From NCBI RefSeq assembly GCF_020630935.1, contig NZ_JAHDIG010000001.1, forward strand, positions 62,001-126,000: a DNA stretch of 64,000 nucleotides, written 5' to 3'. The first letter of the stretch is position 1. The number at the start of each line of letters is the position of its first letter. Of this stretch, positions 1 through 8,326 are shown piece by piece. The notes under the pieces were generated by a model. It made no database searches. It was not told the origin of the DNA and saw only the letters and a program-made list of their open reading frames with translations. Made by a program: the position numbers and the translations under genes. This DNA is from Bernardetia sp. (GTDB lineage Bacteria > Bacteroidota > Bacteroidia > Cytophagales > Bernardetiaceae).

Positions 1-26
1 TTATTCAACCTAAAATTTATTTGAAA

Positions 27-761
27 ATGGAACTACAGCTAGAAAAATCATTAGAGTTTAAAGGTTACCTCAAAAGTACTCCTATTTTAGACTTCGGTAA
101 TACGAGTATTCAGTTACTCATAAAAAATAGAGGATGGAACAAAATGGCAGACTCTGATAAAATAGAAAAAATATACAATTATGTTAGAGATGAAATTAAA
201 TTTGGCTACAATACTGACGATAACATACCAGCATCTCAAGTTATTAGTGATGGTTACGGACAATGCAACACAAAAGCAAATCTTTTTATGGCTCTGTTAA
301 GGGCAGTAAATATTCCTAACCGAATGCACGGTTTTACTATTTATAAAGCATTGCAAAAAGGAGCAGTAACAGGAGTTTGGTACAAACTTGCTCCGAAAAA
401 CATTTTACACAGTTGGGTGGAAGTTTTTTTTGACGGAAAGTGGTATAATTTAGAAGGACTAATTCTTGACAAACCCTATTTGGAAGCATTACAAAATAAA
501 TTTTCTGATTGCAAAACTACCTTTTGTGGATATGGAGCTTACACAGATAATTTTGCACAGCCACAAATAGAATGGAAAAAAAACCATACTTACATCCAAG
601 AAAAGGGAATCAATCAAGATTTTGGCTTATTTGACACACCAGACGAGTTTTATAGCAAACATCAACAGAAATTAAGTCTTCTTAAAAAGTTTGTTTACCA
701 AAACTACGTGCGACACTTGATGAATAAAAATGTAGAAAAAATAAGAATGGGTAAAGGATAA
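27..761 (+). CDS. transglutaminase-like domain protein
   Basis: 244-residue soluble protein with a transglutaminase/protease-like core. The nucleophile region reads GYGQCNTKANLFMALLRA (Cys near residue 80), followed by HSWVEVFFDGKW (His) and NLEGLILD (acid), which is the Cys-His-Asp order of the family. No signal peptide or membrane segment is seen, so it is probably cytoplasmic. Members of the fold can be peptidases, amidases or inactive binders, so the substrate is unknown. The frame is open to the left window edge with a TTG at 21, but ATG at 27 is the first good start. It is convergent with the asparagine-synthase-like gene, with a structured repeat between the two stops. Confidence 0.75.
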   Translation: MELQLEKSLEFKGYLKSTPILDFGNTSIQLLIKNRGWNKMADSDKIEKIYNYVRDEIKFGYNTDDNIPASQVISDGYGQCNTKANLFMALLRAVNIPNRMHGFTIYKALQKGAVTGVWYKLAPKNILHSWVEVFFDGKWYNLEGLILDKPYLEALQNKFSDCKTTFCGYGAYTDNFAQPQIEWKKNHTYIQEKGINQDFGLFDTPDEFYSKHQQKLSLLKKFVYQNYVRHLMNKNVEKIRMGKG

Positions 762-763
762 AA

Positions 764-894
764 TATTAGAGTACTAGACATGAAATAAAAAGTTGTTGGC
801 GTCGCTACACTAAAAACACCAACGAACAGCACTTTTTTCACTGTTCTGTGGCTCACAGAATAGCAAATATCTATGGATGTCCAGTACTCTAATA
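764..894. repeat. multi-stem inverted-repeat element, MITE-like or structured RNA
   Basis: The ends form an 18-bp inverted repeat with one mismatch (764-781 against 877-894, core AGAGTACT). Inside are a stem with one bulge (792-799 against 819-827) and a 10-bp hairpin (841-850 against 854-863, loop GCT). The whole folds as an outer stem closing two inner hairpins. It fills the gap between two convergent genes. No protein is supported here. It could be a non-autonomous mobile repeat, a folded RNA or a bidirectional 3'-end processing site. Confidence 0.6.
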
Positions 895-906
895 AAATAT
901 ATTTTT

Positions 907-1917
907 TCACTTAAAAATACTCAAAAAATAATTTTGCTTTTTCTCTACAATAGCATCTTTAAGAGAAGGTTCTTTTTCTTTATAGAGGTAATATTCTTCG
1001 TCTTCAAAAAAATCATTAATAAATGTTTTTCCGACTTGTTTGTAGGTGTTCCAAGCTCTATCAATTTTAAGATGATGATTAGAAATTGACCACGATTGAA
1101 ATTCAGAATTACTAAAAAAATGAATCATATCTTTTCCTAACTCTATATTTTCTGATTTACTAATAAGTCTTAACGATACGTGTTGCCATTTTTGAGAAAA
1201 ATTCATCCACCAAAGGTAATCGTAGAGAGTATGAATAGGAACTGGCGACTTTGAAATCTGTGGAGCAAGAAAATCTATCATTTTTTGAGTATATTTTTCT
1301 GTGCCTAATTTTCGCCCAATCATAAAGGGAAGTATCTCTGAATAAGGCTTAAAAGCATCTTCTGACAAAACATAATACTTTGCTTTATCACTACCAAAAA
1401 GCTGGTCGCCGTGTTCACCAGTAATGAAAATTTTTGTTTTATTTTCTAAAAGTGGATATAGTGGAGGCTCATAAAGTGTGTAGTTGATATTCTTTTGAAT
1501 AATTTCTTTAAAAAAATTGGGAAACTCTTCGATAGATTCTTTTGATAATAAAACTTCAATACTTTCTAATTTACTCTCTTCTTGTGCGACCTTGATAAGA
1601 GCTACCAACGCCACCGTAGAATCAATTCCTCCAGACCACAATACACAAATTTTTTTGTCTGTTTCTTGAGCAATTTTTAATAGATGTTTTGCTCGTAAAA
1701 TGGCTATTTCTTCAAAACGAAGTTCTGTTTTTTTAAGCTCTGAAAGAGGGTCTAACACTTCAAATTGCAACCTTCCAATGTCTAAAGTCTGTGTACGGTC
1801 TATGAGTGTACAGCCAAAAAAACGACACGCAGCCAAATACTCCTTTTTACATATTGTGTAGTAAAATGGATTTCTTAGCAGTTTTGAGAGAGGCAGGAAA
1901 GTAAGTGGTGCTTTCAT
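907..1917 (-). CDS. asparagine-synthase-like ATP pyrophosphatase
   Basis: 336-residue protein with the PP-loop motif VLWSGGIDSTVALVAL (about residues 92-107) and the downstream FITGEHGDQLFGSDK typical of the asparagine synthetase B synthase domain. Such domains adenylate a carboxylate and then form an amide or lactam. The glutaminase (GATase II) half of AsnB is missing; the first 90 residues are short and unlike it, so it is not a normal asparagine synthetase. It is the last gene of a tight three-gene operon (5 bp after the unknown gene at 1923-2345), downstream of a cupin gene. Substrate unknown. Family call is firm, function is not. Confidence 0.75.
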   Translation of the reverse strand: MKAPLTFLPLSKLLRNPFYYTICKKEYLAACRFFGCTLIDRTQTLDIGRLQFEVLDPLSELKKTELRFEEIAILRAKHLLKIAQETDKKICVLWSGGIDSTVALVALIKVAQEESKLESIEVLLSKESIEEFPNFFKEIIQKNINYTLYEPPLYPLLENKTKIFITGEHGDQLFGSDKAKYYVLSEDAFKPYSEILPFMIGRKLGTEKYTQKMIDFLAPQISKSPVPIHTLYDYLWWMNFSQKWQHVSLRLISKSENIELGKDMIHFFSNSEFQSWSISNHHLKIDRAWNTYKQVGKTFINDFFEDEEYYLYKEKEPSLKDAIVEKKQNYFLSIFK

Positions 1918-1922
1918 ATTCT

Positions 1923-2345
1923 TTACAAACGAGAAAAAGTAGCAGGGCTCATTTTTCTAATTTTCTCTTTATAGTCTTCTAGTAGTTTTTTCAAGTTTTC
2001 AGAATTATTTTCCACGATATTATTACCACTTTCTTTGGTGCTAATAGCTGCAAAACCTGTACTGATTCCTATTCCAGTTAGTATGATTTTATCAGAAAAC
2101 TCTAGCTTTATGAGTGGAAATTTCTTGGAGGAAAACCAGCTTGTTGGTGTAGCATAAATTTCCCAAGTGTTGTCATTTCTTTTTTGTTTGAACTTTACTC
2201 TATATTCTTTATCCACCGTTTCAGAACCCGTTTCATAATGATAAGTATGCTTACGAATCAGAAGATTGTGTCCTGTTTTATTACACATCTGATTAAATGA
2301 CTTTACAAACTCTTTAATAATATTTTTATATTCTGTATGTACCAT
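1923..2345 (-). CDS. unknown protein in cupin/ATPase operon
   Basis: 140-residue protein, not recognised. I start it at the ATG at 2345 (MVHTEYKN); a longer frame would add a hydrophobic leader translated from inside the upstream cupin gene and looks spurious. The N-terminal half is rich in Lys, His and Tyr with alternating strands; the C-terminal half has a Gly-rich strand followed by an amphipathic, charged helix. The start overlaps the end of the cupin gene by 20 bp and the stop lies 5 bp before the ATPase gene, so the three products are probably translationally coupled and work together. Confidence 0.6.
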   Translation of the reverse strand: MVHTEYKNIIKEFVKSFNQMCNKTGHNLLIRKHTYHYETGSETVDKEYRVKFKQKRNDNTWEIYATPTSWFSSKKFPLIKLEFSDKIILTGIGISTGFAAISTKESGNNIVENNSENLKKLLEDYKEKIRKMSPATFSRL

Positions 2346-2949
2346 TATACATAGGATGATTTTGTTCAGATTGAGGAATAGAAGAAAAAATGTGCAGAGG
2401 AACAACAACTAAAGGCTCTCCAAAAGGCGTTTCAAAATGATGAGGACACATGGGTTCTAATATACAAATTTTTCCTTTGTGTAGCTCTTCATTATGTGCG
2501 TTTCCATCTAAACCTACAATACTTTTTCCCCTTCCACTCAAAACAAGCACTACTCGTGCCGTAGAATGTATGTGATGCGCTTGTTCACTACTGTCTGCTG
2601 GCATATAAAGATATTGTAAAGTAGGGTCGCCTTGCCGAATAGGGGGAAAAAGTTGTTTGGTAGAACAGCCATTGATGTAGGGCAAAACGGTAACTCCCTC
2701 AAGAGAAATACTAGCTTCTGGAGGCATATAACCACGAATGAGTGTCGCACAATGCAATGAATTTACCTTACACTTTCCTTTTTTTAAGTGGGCAAAACTG
2801 AGATTATCGTCAAAATAATAAAGACAATCTCCTTCTTCTACTTCTATCTTGTGCTTTCCAATAAAAACTTTAAAAAAATAAAGCTGCTGGGAAGGGCTTT
2901 GATAAATTTGAGGAGAAGATGTATTGAAATAATAAACACCAGTAGGCAT
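2326..2949 (-). CDS. cupin-domain protein
   Basis: 207 residues. The central part reads HHIHSTARVVLVLSGRGKS and later MCPHHFETPFGEPLVVV, which matches the two cupin motifs (metal-binding His pairs, then a PHxF-like turn). Expected fold is a small beta-barrel binding a metal or small ligand; it may be an isomerase, dioxygenase or sensor. The first 90 residues look like a second, degenerate beta-barrel half, so a bicupin layout is possible. First gene of the operon with the unknown protein and the asparagine-synthase-like ATPase. No signal peptide. Confidence 0.7.
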   Translation of the reverse strand: MPTGVYYFNTSSPQIYQSPSQQLYFFKVFIGKHKIEVEEGDCLYYFDDNLSFAHLKKGKCKVNSLHCATLIRGYMPPEASISLEGVTVLPYINGCSTKQLFPPIRQGDPTLQYLYMPADSSEQAHHIHSTARVVLVLSGRGKSIVGLDGNAHNEELHKGKICILEPMCPHHFETPFGEPLVVVPLHIFSSIPQSEQNHPMYNGTYRI

Positions 2950-3026
2950 AATTGAATAAGAAATTTAAAATGAACAATGCCAAATAATCCTAAACGGCGA
3001 CTTGATACCTCGTTTACGGTTATAAC

Positions 3027-3062
3027 AAAAAAAGCTCATAAACTGATTTATGAGCTTTTTTT
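3027..3062 (-). terminator. Rho-independent terminator of mdh
   Basis: Perfect 16-bp stem (3027-3042 against 3047-3062) with loop CTGA, A-tract on one side and T-tract on the other. It lies 22 bp after the mdh stop. Confidence 0.85.
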
Positions 3063-3084
3063 ATTAAAAATCTAAAAGGACAAA

Positions 3085-4026
3085 TTATGCGTTTACGTTC
3101 ATATTATCAAACGTATCCATTACTTCTTTTACGTGCTGACGAGAAGTCTCTAAAAGAGCCTTTTCATCATCATTTAGGTCAAGTTCAATGATTTTTTCGA
3201 CACCGTTTTTACCTAAAATAACAGGAACGCCCAAGTAACAATCTTTGATGCCGTACTCACCTTCTAATTTCACACAAACAGGGAATACTCTACGCTGATT
3301 CTTAACAATAGCCTCTACCATTTGAGCAGCAGCAGCACCTGGAGCATACCAAGCTGAAGTACCCATAAGTTTTACGAGTTCTCCACCACCTTTTTTAGTG
3401 CGCTCTACGATAGCATCTAGCTTATCTGCATCAATCATTTCAGTAACTGGAATACCAGCAACTGTTGTATAACGAGGAAGTGGAACCATTGTATCTCCGT
3501 GTCCACCCATCAAGATAGCTTGAATTTCTTTTGGAGAAACATCTAAAGCCTCTGCCAAAAATGCACGGTAACGAGCTGTATCTAATATACCAGCCATTCC
3601 CATCACTTGACGACGGTCTTTTTTAGATTCTAGGTGTGCTGCATACGTCATTACGTCCAAAGGATTTGAAACAATAATGATAATAGCATTTGGAGAGTGT
3701 TCAATTACTTTTGAAGTAACTTCGTTTACGATTTTTGCATTGGTTGCAATCAAATCATCACGAGTCATACCTGGTTTACGAGGCAAACCAGAAGTAATAA
3801 CTACTACGTCTGAGTCTTTTGTACGAGCATAATCGCCTGTTACACCTACCGTACGAGTATCATAAACATTGATAGGAGCTTTTTGCCAAATATCTAAGGC
3901 TTTTCCTTCTGCGAAACCTTCCTTGATGTCTACCAAAACTACTTCTTGGCATATTTCACGAGTTGCCAATACGTCTGCACACGTTGCGCCTACATTTCCT
4001 GCGCCTACTACGGTTACTTTTGTCAT
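3085..4026 (-). CDS. mdh: malate dehydrogenase
   Basis: 313-residue NAD-dependent malate dehydrogenase of the LDH-like type, catalysing malate to oxaloacetate in the TCA cycle. Visible marks: Rossmann motif GAGNVGA (8-14), Asp33 that selects NAD over NADP, substrate-binding arginines in SGLPRKPGMTR (79-89), SNPLDVMTY, GILDTARYR with Asp149/Arg152, and catalytic His176 in MGGHGDTMVPL. An upstream in-frame ATG would add 28 residues before MTKVTVVGAG; these are not conserved and the ATG at 4026 is preferred. Single-gene unit with its own strong terminator. CAAAGTTA at 4150-4157 reads as TAACTTTG on the gene strand and is a possible -7 element. Confidence 0.95.
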   Translation of the reverse strand: MTKVTVVGAGNVGATCADVLATREICQEVVLVDIKEGFAEGKALDIWQKAPINVYDTRTVGVTGDYARTKDSDVVVITSGLPRKPGMTRDDLIATNAKIVNEVTSKVIEHSPNAIIIIVSNPLDVMTYAAHLESKKDRRQVMGMAGILDTARYRAFLAEALDVSPKEIQAILMGGHGDTMVPLPRYTTVAGIPVTEMIDADKLDAIVERTKKGGGELVKLMGTSAWYAPGAAAAQMVEAIVKNQRRVFPVCVKLEGEYGIKDCYLGVPVILGKNGVEKIIELDLNDDEKALLETSRQHVKEVMDTFDNMNVNA

Positions 4027-4149
4027 TTCTTCAGTTAATTTTTTTATAAAAAATAATTTATTAGTTGTTAGAGTAAGACACCAACAACGGCAAAAAGAAT
4101 GAATATACATTTGAATAAGAAGACAATAGATGGCTTCCTACTTATGTTT

Positions 4150-4157
4150 CAAAGTTA
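4150..4157 (-). promoter_or_regulatory. possible -7 element (TAnnTTTG type) upstream of mdh
   Basis: Reads TAACTTTG on the gene strand, about 120 bp before the mdh ATG. It matches the Bacteroidota -7 consensus TAnnTTTG. No good -33 TTTG is seen at the expected distance, so this is tentative. Confidence 0.35.
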
Positions 4158-4234
4158 CAAAACTTTATAGATTTTTTGGAACTTTATAAAAATAAAGAAG
4201 TGTTCGTTTTATTTAAAACTTCAAAAATATAAGA

Positions 4235-5119
4235 ATGCTTCAAAAATTGCCTGTCGTTTTTGATATGGAAACCAACGACCCAGACGACTATATCACATTA
4301 CTTTTTTTATTAGGACATCCAAGAATAGAACTAAAAGCCGTAACTATTACTCCTGGTTCGGTATATCAAGTAGGCTTGGTAGAACGCACTTTACAACTAT
4401 TTGGCAAAGATATTCCAATAGGTGCGTATTATCTTGAACACCCTAAAAACTGTGTTTCGGAGTGGCATCAAAAAGTCTATGGAAAGATTGAACCCTCTGA
4501 TAATGCAGAAAGAGGTTGTGAGATTCTACTTCAAAATTGTGATGAAGAAACGACGCTTATTACTGGTGCGCCATTGAAAAACCTTGGTCTAGCATTAGAA
4601 TTTGAAGACTTTAAACTGGGAAGACTTGTAGCTCAAGGAGGTTTTGCTGGCGAAGGTGTCGTACCTCTTCCAGACCAACTCCCAAAATTTAGAGGAAAAA
4701 AAACTTGTCCTACTTTCAACCTCAATGGAGATATTCCTTCTGCTTTGAAAACCCTTGAAACTTCAAAAATAAAGGAGCGTTATTTTGTTTCTAAAAATGT
4801 TTGTCATGGTGTTATCTATGACAGACAAATGAATCAAATATTAGAAGAGATTTTAAATTCCTCTCATAACAAATCATTGTCTTTGAAGCTAATTCATAAA
4901 GGAATGAGCCACTATTTACAAAAGAAAAAAGATGGCAAAAAGCTACATGACCCACTAGCTGCTTGCTGTGCGATAGAAAAAAGCATAGGAAACTGGTCGG
5001 AGGTAGAGCTTTTTATGGAGAGAGGAGAGTGGGGCGCAAGACTACAACAAAATACAAATACTTATATTATTACGTCTTACGACCATCAACAATTTTTAAG
5101 GGTATTTTTTGAACATTAA
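4235..5119 (+). CDS. nucleoside hydrolase-like protein (IUNH superfamily)
   Basis: 294 residues. The N-terminus VVFDMETNDPDDYITLLFLL resembles the DxDxxxDD calcium-binding motif of inosine-uridine nucleoside hydrolases, with Glu replacing one of the Asp residues (Asp10, Glu12, Asp17, Asp18). KLHDPLAACCAIE near the C-terminus matches the final Ca ligand motif (HDPLA). These enzymes cleave the N-glycosidic bond of ribonucleosides for base salvage. Cytoplasmic. The stop overlaps the first codons of one reading of the acetyltransferase gene that follows, so they are probably cotranscribed. The altered first motif leaves substrate range open. Confidence 0.75.
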   Translation: MLQKLPVVFDMETNDPDDYITLLFLLGHPRIELKAVTITPGSVYQVGLVERTLQLFGKDIPIGAYYLEHPKNCVSEWHQKVYGKIEPSDNAERGCEILLQNCDEETTLITGAPLKNLGLALEFEDFKLGRLVAQGGFAGEGVVPLPDQLPKFRGKKTCPTFNLNGDIPSALKTLETSKIKERYFVSKNVCHGVIYDRQMNQILEEILNSSHNKSLSLKLIHKGMSHYLQKKKDGKKLHDPLAACCAIEKSIGNWSEVELFMERGEWGARLQQNTNTYIITSYDHQQFLRVFFEH

Positions 5120-5132
5120 AACAATCTATAAA

Positions 5133-5663
5133 GTGCATATCATAATCCAACAAGAAACAGAACAAGACCATACAACTGTTTTTAAACTCATTGAAGAAGC
5201 CTTCAAGAAAGAAAAGTATAGCGATAAAAAAGAACAATTTTTGGTAGAAAGACTGCGAAAATCAGAGGCATTTATTCCAGACCTTTCATTATTAGCTAAA
5301 TATCAAGATGAAATTATTGGTTATATTTTGCTTACCAAAATCAAAATAAGAAATGAGGAACAAACGTTCGAATCTCTTGCATTAGCTCCTGTTTGTGTAG
5401 CACCAAAGTTTCAAGGAAAAAGAATTGGAGAGAAATTGATACAAAAAGCCCACAGTATAGCAAAAGAATTAGGTTATGAATCTGTTGTTTTATTAGGACA
5501 TCAAGATTATTATCCAAGATTTGGCTATAAACCAGCACATACGTTTAGAATAAAGCTGCCCTTTGACGTACCTAAAGAGAATGTAATGGCTATTGAATTG
5601 AAAGAAAATGCTTTACAAAACGTAAGTGGAATAGTAGAATATCCAAAAGCATTTGGAATCTGA
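5133..5663 (+). CDS. GNAT family N-acetyltransferase (YhbS-like)
   Basis: 176-residue single-domain GNAT. The acetyl-CoA loop is PKFQGKRIGEKLIQKA (the Q/R-x-x-G-x-G/A pattern), preceded by the beta strand LALAPVCV and followed by GYESVVLLGHQDYYPRFGYK, which is typical of YhbS-like proteins. Substrate unknown. Start is uncertain: GTG at 5133 gives MHIIIQQETEQDH, which fits the family; TTG at 5109 would add eight residues and overlap the nucleoside hydrolase stop. No Shine-Dalgarno sequence helps to decide. Confidence 0.75.
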   Translation: MHIIIQQETEQDHTTVFKLIEEAFKKEKYSDKKEQFLVERLRKSEAFIPDLSLLAKYQDEIIGYILLTKIKIRNEEQTFESLALAPVCVAPKFQGKRIGEKLIQKAHSIAKELGYESVVLLGHQDYYPRFGYKPAHTFRIKLPFDVPKENVMAIELKENALQNVSGIVEYPKAFGI

Positions 5664-5800
5664 ACCAAGAGTTCATTTTCGTTTTCACAAAAAATAACAC
5701 TCTTTCAAGAAATAAATTCGGATATTGCAAAGGTTAGTTTACTCTATCATTTTTATTTTTCTACCGTCGTTGAGACAAGGATTTTCAAAAATACAGAATC

Positions 5801-7120
5801 ATGCAATTCAAAAAAATATTTCCTTTTGTTTTTATATTCTTTACTTATTTCTCTCAAAAAAGTACTGCTCAAGCTCCTCTTCCTGCTGCAAAACAAAACC
5901 AGCCGATTGTTTTGAAAAATGCAACCCTTCATATTGGTGATGGAGAAACCATTATTCAGAATGGAGCAATACGTTTTGAAAATGGAAAGATAACAGCCAT
6001 AGGCGATGTTTCTGAAGAAGGTGCAAAGGTAGTTGATGTAGCAGGCAAACATATTTACCCTTCACTCATTTTACCTAATACAACATTGGGGCTGAAAGAA
6101 ATTGACGCTGTGCGTCCTTCGGTAGATATGGCAGAAGTGGGAGATATGAACCCCAATATCAGAGCAATTAGTGCCTACAATGCAGAATCTGATGTTACTA
6201 CAACGGTTAGAACCAATGGTGTTCTGATTGCACAAGCAACTCCTCGTGGGCAAATGGTAGCAGGGCTTTCTTCTATAGTGCAGTTAGATGCTTGGAACTG
6301 GGAAGATGCTTCTATCAAAATGGATGAGGGTTTACATATTTATTTGCCAGAATATATGCAACAAGGAGGCTGGTGGGCTGCTCCTGCCGAGCCAAAGAAA
6401 GCCCAAGAAGATGAGCGAAATGCTAAAATAGACAAAATAAAATCTCTTTTGAGTGAGGCAAAGGCTTATAATCAAATTGAAAATCCAGCTACAAAAAACT
6501 TAAAATTAGCCTCTATAAAAGGACTTTTTGACGGAACAATGAACCTTTATTTGCATGCACAGTGGGCAAAAGACATCATTGAAGGCGTTTCGTTTGCCAA
6601 AGAAATGGGAGTTGAGAAAGTTGTAGTGGTGGGTGGTTATGATGCGTGGCAAGTAGCAGAGTTTTTAAAGAAAAACAAAGTTCCTGTAATTGTAGAGCGT
6701 ACACTGGAACTCCCTAAACGTACAGATGATGATGTAGATGCACCTTTCAAATTACCTTATTTGTTACAGAAAGCTGGTGTAGAATATTGCCTCAACTATG
6801 CTGGAGATATGGAAACGATGGGAGCAAGAAATCTTCCTTTTTCGGCTGGAATGGCAGTAGCATTTGGTCTTACAAAAGAACAAGCCTTAGCAGCCATTAC
6901 AAGTAAAGCAGCTTCTATTTTGGGGATTAATGAACGTGTCGGAACATTAGAAATAGGAAAAGATGCAACTATTGTAGTTTCGGAAGGCGATATTTTAGAT
7001 ATGATGACCAATAAAGTAACACATGCTTTTATTGAGGGCAGAGAAATTGACCTCAACAATAAGCAAAAAGTTCTCTATCAAAAATATAAAACTCGTATTG
7101 AGAATAAGAAAGGAGAATAA
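5801..7120 (+). CDS. secreted amidohydrolase-like protein lacking the HxH metal motif
   Basis: 439 residues with an N-terminal signal peptide ending near STAQA (residue 24). It has the small beta-sandwich of the amidohydrolase superfamily (NATLHIGDGETIIQNGAIRF, then GKITAIG), but where active members have PGxIDxHxH this one reads KHIYPSLILPNTTLGL, with no histidine pair. The C-terminal GINERVGTLEIGKDATIVV matches the imidazolonepropionase-like group. The missing ligands suggest a non-catalytic or altered periplasmic role. Related sequences usually sit beside a second, active amidohydrolase; no such gene is next to it here. A weak terminator follows. Confidence 0.7.
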   Translation: MQFKKIFPFVFIFFTYFSQKSTAQAPLPAAKQNQPIVLKNATLHIGDGETIIQNGAIRFENGKITAIGDVSEEGAKVVDVAGKHIYPSLILPNTTLGLKEIDAVRPSVDMAEVGDMNPNIRAISAYNAESDVTTTVRTNGVLIAQATPRGQMVAGLSSIVQLDAWNWEDASIKMDEGLHIYLPEYMQQGGWWAAPAEPKKAQEDERNAKIDKIKSLLSEAKAYNQIENPATKNLKLASIKGLFDGTMNLYLHAQWAKDIIEGVSFAKEMGVEKVVVVGGYDAWQVAEFLKKNKVPVIVERTLELPKRTDDDVDAPFKLPYLLQKAGVEYCLNYAGDMETMGARNLPFSAGMAVAFGLTKEQALAAITSKAASILGINERVGTLEIGKDATIVVSEGDILDMMTNKVTHAFIEGREIDLNNKQKVLYQKYKTRIENKKGE

Positions 7121-7143
7121 ACAATCATTTGTTAGATATGGAA

Positions 7144-7167
7144 AAGGCAGTTTTTAATAACTGTCTT
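7144..7167. terminator. bidirectional terminator hairpin
   Basis: 9-bp stem with one G-U (7144-7152 against 7159-7167) followed by seven T residues, between convergent genes ending at 7120 and 7178. Confidence 0.65.
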
Positions 7168-7177
7168 TTTTTATATC

Positions 7178-7969
7178 TCAAAATCTCAATTTAAAGTGTT
7201 GTTTGGCTTGTTCTTTTCTTAAAAAAACTAATCCTAACTGAAACAAATCTATTGAAACAGTTACTTTTGGATGCTCAATAATTTCTTTCCAAGCCTGCTC
7301 CATTTCTCTTGACCAATGAATATCATCTAAAACAATAACTGTTTCATTATGCGATTTTTCTAAAATCTGATGAAAGTAATTTATAGTGGGTTGATAACGG
7401 TGGTTGGCATCTAAAAACACAAAATCTAATACGCCAAGAGATGAAAGTGTTTGTGGAAGAGTTTTATCAATATTTCCTACAATAATTTCAATATGGTCTT
7501 GTTCCAACTCTTCAAAATTCTCATTGGCTTTTTCAGCTATCTGTGGGCAGCCTTCAAAGGTAATAATTTGAGACGTTGAATTATCAGAAGCAAGAGCAAT
7601 AAAGAGAGTGGAAAGCCCTAACGAAGTTCCAAGTTCTAAAATAGCTTTAGGTTTAAAATATTCTACTAATCTAAAGAGAAGCTCTGCTTTTTTCTTACTA
7701 ATAGCTGACCGATGAGCGATTTCTGAAACAGTACGGCTATTTTTTCCCTTGCTCTTAACCTTTGAACCTGCTCCATAATCTGTAATTTCTAGTTTTGTAC
7801 GGTCAGAGGAAAGTTCTTGGCGTAGCTTTTCCAACTCTTCAAAAGCATAGTATTCTTCCGAACCTTGTATAATCAAGGTATATAATTGATAAACAAAAGG
7901 CGAATGAACATTATGCTGATTGCCAGCTTTTAAATAGAAATAAATATACTTGAGAATATATGAGAGCAT
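7178..7969 (-). CDS. class I SAM-dependent methyltransferase (O-methyltransferase-like)
   Basis: 263 residues. Motif I ILELGTSLGLSTLFIALAS binds S-adenosylmethionine; IITFEGCPQIAEKAN carries the acidic residue after strand 2; LDFVFLDANHRYQPTINYF and TVIVLDDIHWSREM match motifs IV-V of the catechol/caffeoyl-CoA O-methyltransferase-like group. About 85 residues precede motif I, including a basic linker rich in Lys and Ser. No membrane segment. Substrate unknown. The gene is isolated, convergent with the amidohydrolase gene, and a long palindrome lies upstream of its start. Confidence 0.75.
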   Translation of the reverse strand: MLSYILKYIYFYLKAGNQHNVHSPFVYQLYTLIIQGSEEYYAFEELEKLRQELSSDRTKLEITDYGAGSKVKSKGKNSRTVSEIAHRSAISKKKAELLFRLVEYFKPKAILELGTSLGLSTLFIALASDNSTSQIITFEGCPQIAEKANENFEELEQDHIEIIVGNIDKTLPQTLSSLGVLDFVFLDANHRYQPTINYFHQILEKSHNETVIVLDDIHWSREMEQAWKEIIEHPKVTVSIDLFQLGLVFLRKEQAKQHFKLRF

Positions 7970-8015
7970 ATCTTATACCTTTCAGAAACGAACAGAGGGA
8001 AATTTAATAGATTAG

Positions 8016-8149
8016 GACTTTCGCAAAGTTGTTTTCTAACAAAATATTGTTTCGTTTCTTCATAGCGTTGGGTTTTCAAACCCAACGCTATGAAGAAAAT
8101 ACGATTTCAAACAAATAAAACTTGGCTGGTTTTTGCTTTTGCAAAAGTC
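8016..8149. repeat. nested palindromic element with 21-bp perfect hairpin
   Basis: The core is a perfect 21-bp inverted repeat (8055-8075 against 8078-8098) with a 2-base loop. It is flanked by a second, imperfect inverted repeat: GACTTTCGCAAAG at 8016-8028 and CTTTTGCAAAAGTC at 8136-8149. It fills the gap between the start of the methyltransferase gene and the Ohr gene, with no reading frame. It looks like a MITE or a large REP-type element; a long perfect hairpin could also form cruciform DNA or a stable RNA. Nothing else is recognised in 7970-8326. Confidence 0.65.
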
Positions 8150-8326
8150 ATAATAGATAAGAAAAAACCCCAATAAGGTGAATTTACTGGAGTTCGCTTT
8201 TAATTAATACTGAACAATAAATTTAATAGCAATCTAAGAAAGGTTTCCCAAAAATCTATATAGAGATAAGCTAAAATTTATTTTTTAACTGTAATTACAT
8301 AGTACGTTAATTTGCCTATACCCATG

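Noticed and set aside
704-910. 68-residue ORF on the - strand
   Set aside because: It lies over the structured repeat at 764-894 and the end of a real gene; its sequence reflects the repeat and there is no conservation signal.
27-2949. Lasso-peptide cluster (transglutaminase-like B protein plus asparagine-synthase-like C protein)
   Set aside because: The genes are convergent rather than in one operon, the transglutaminase-like protein lacks the RRE and leader context, and no short precursor ORF with a lasso-like core is visible nearby.
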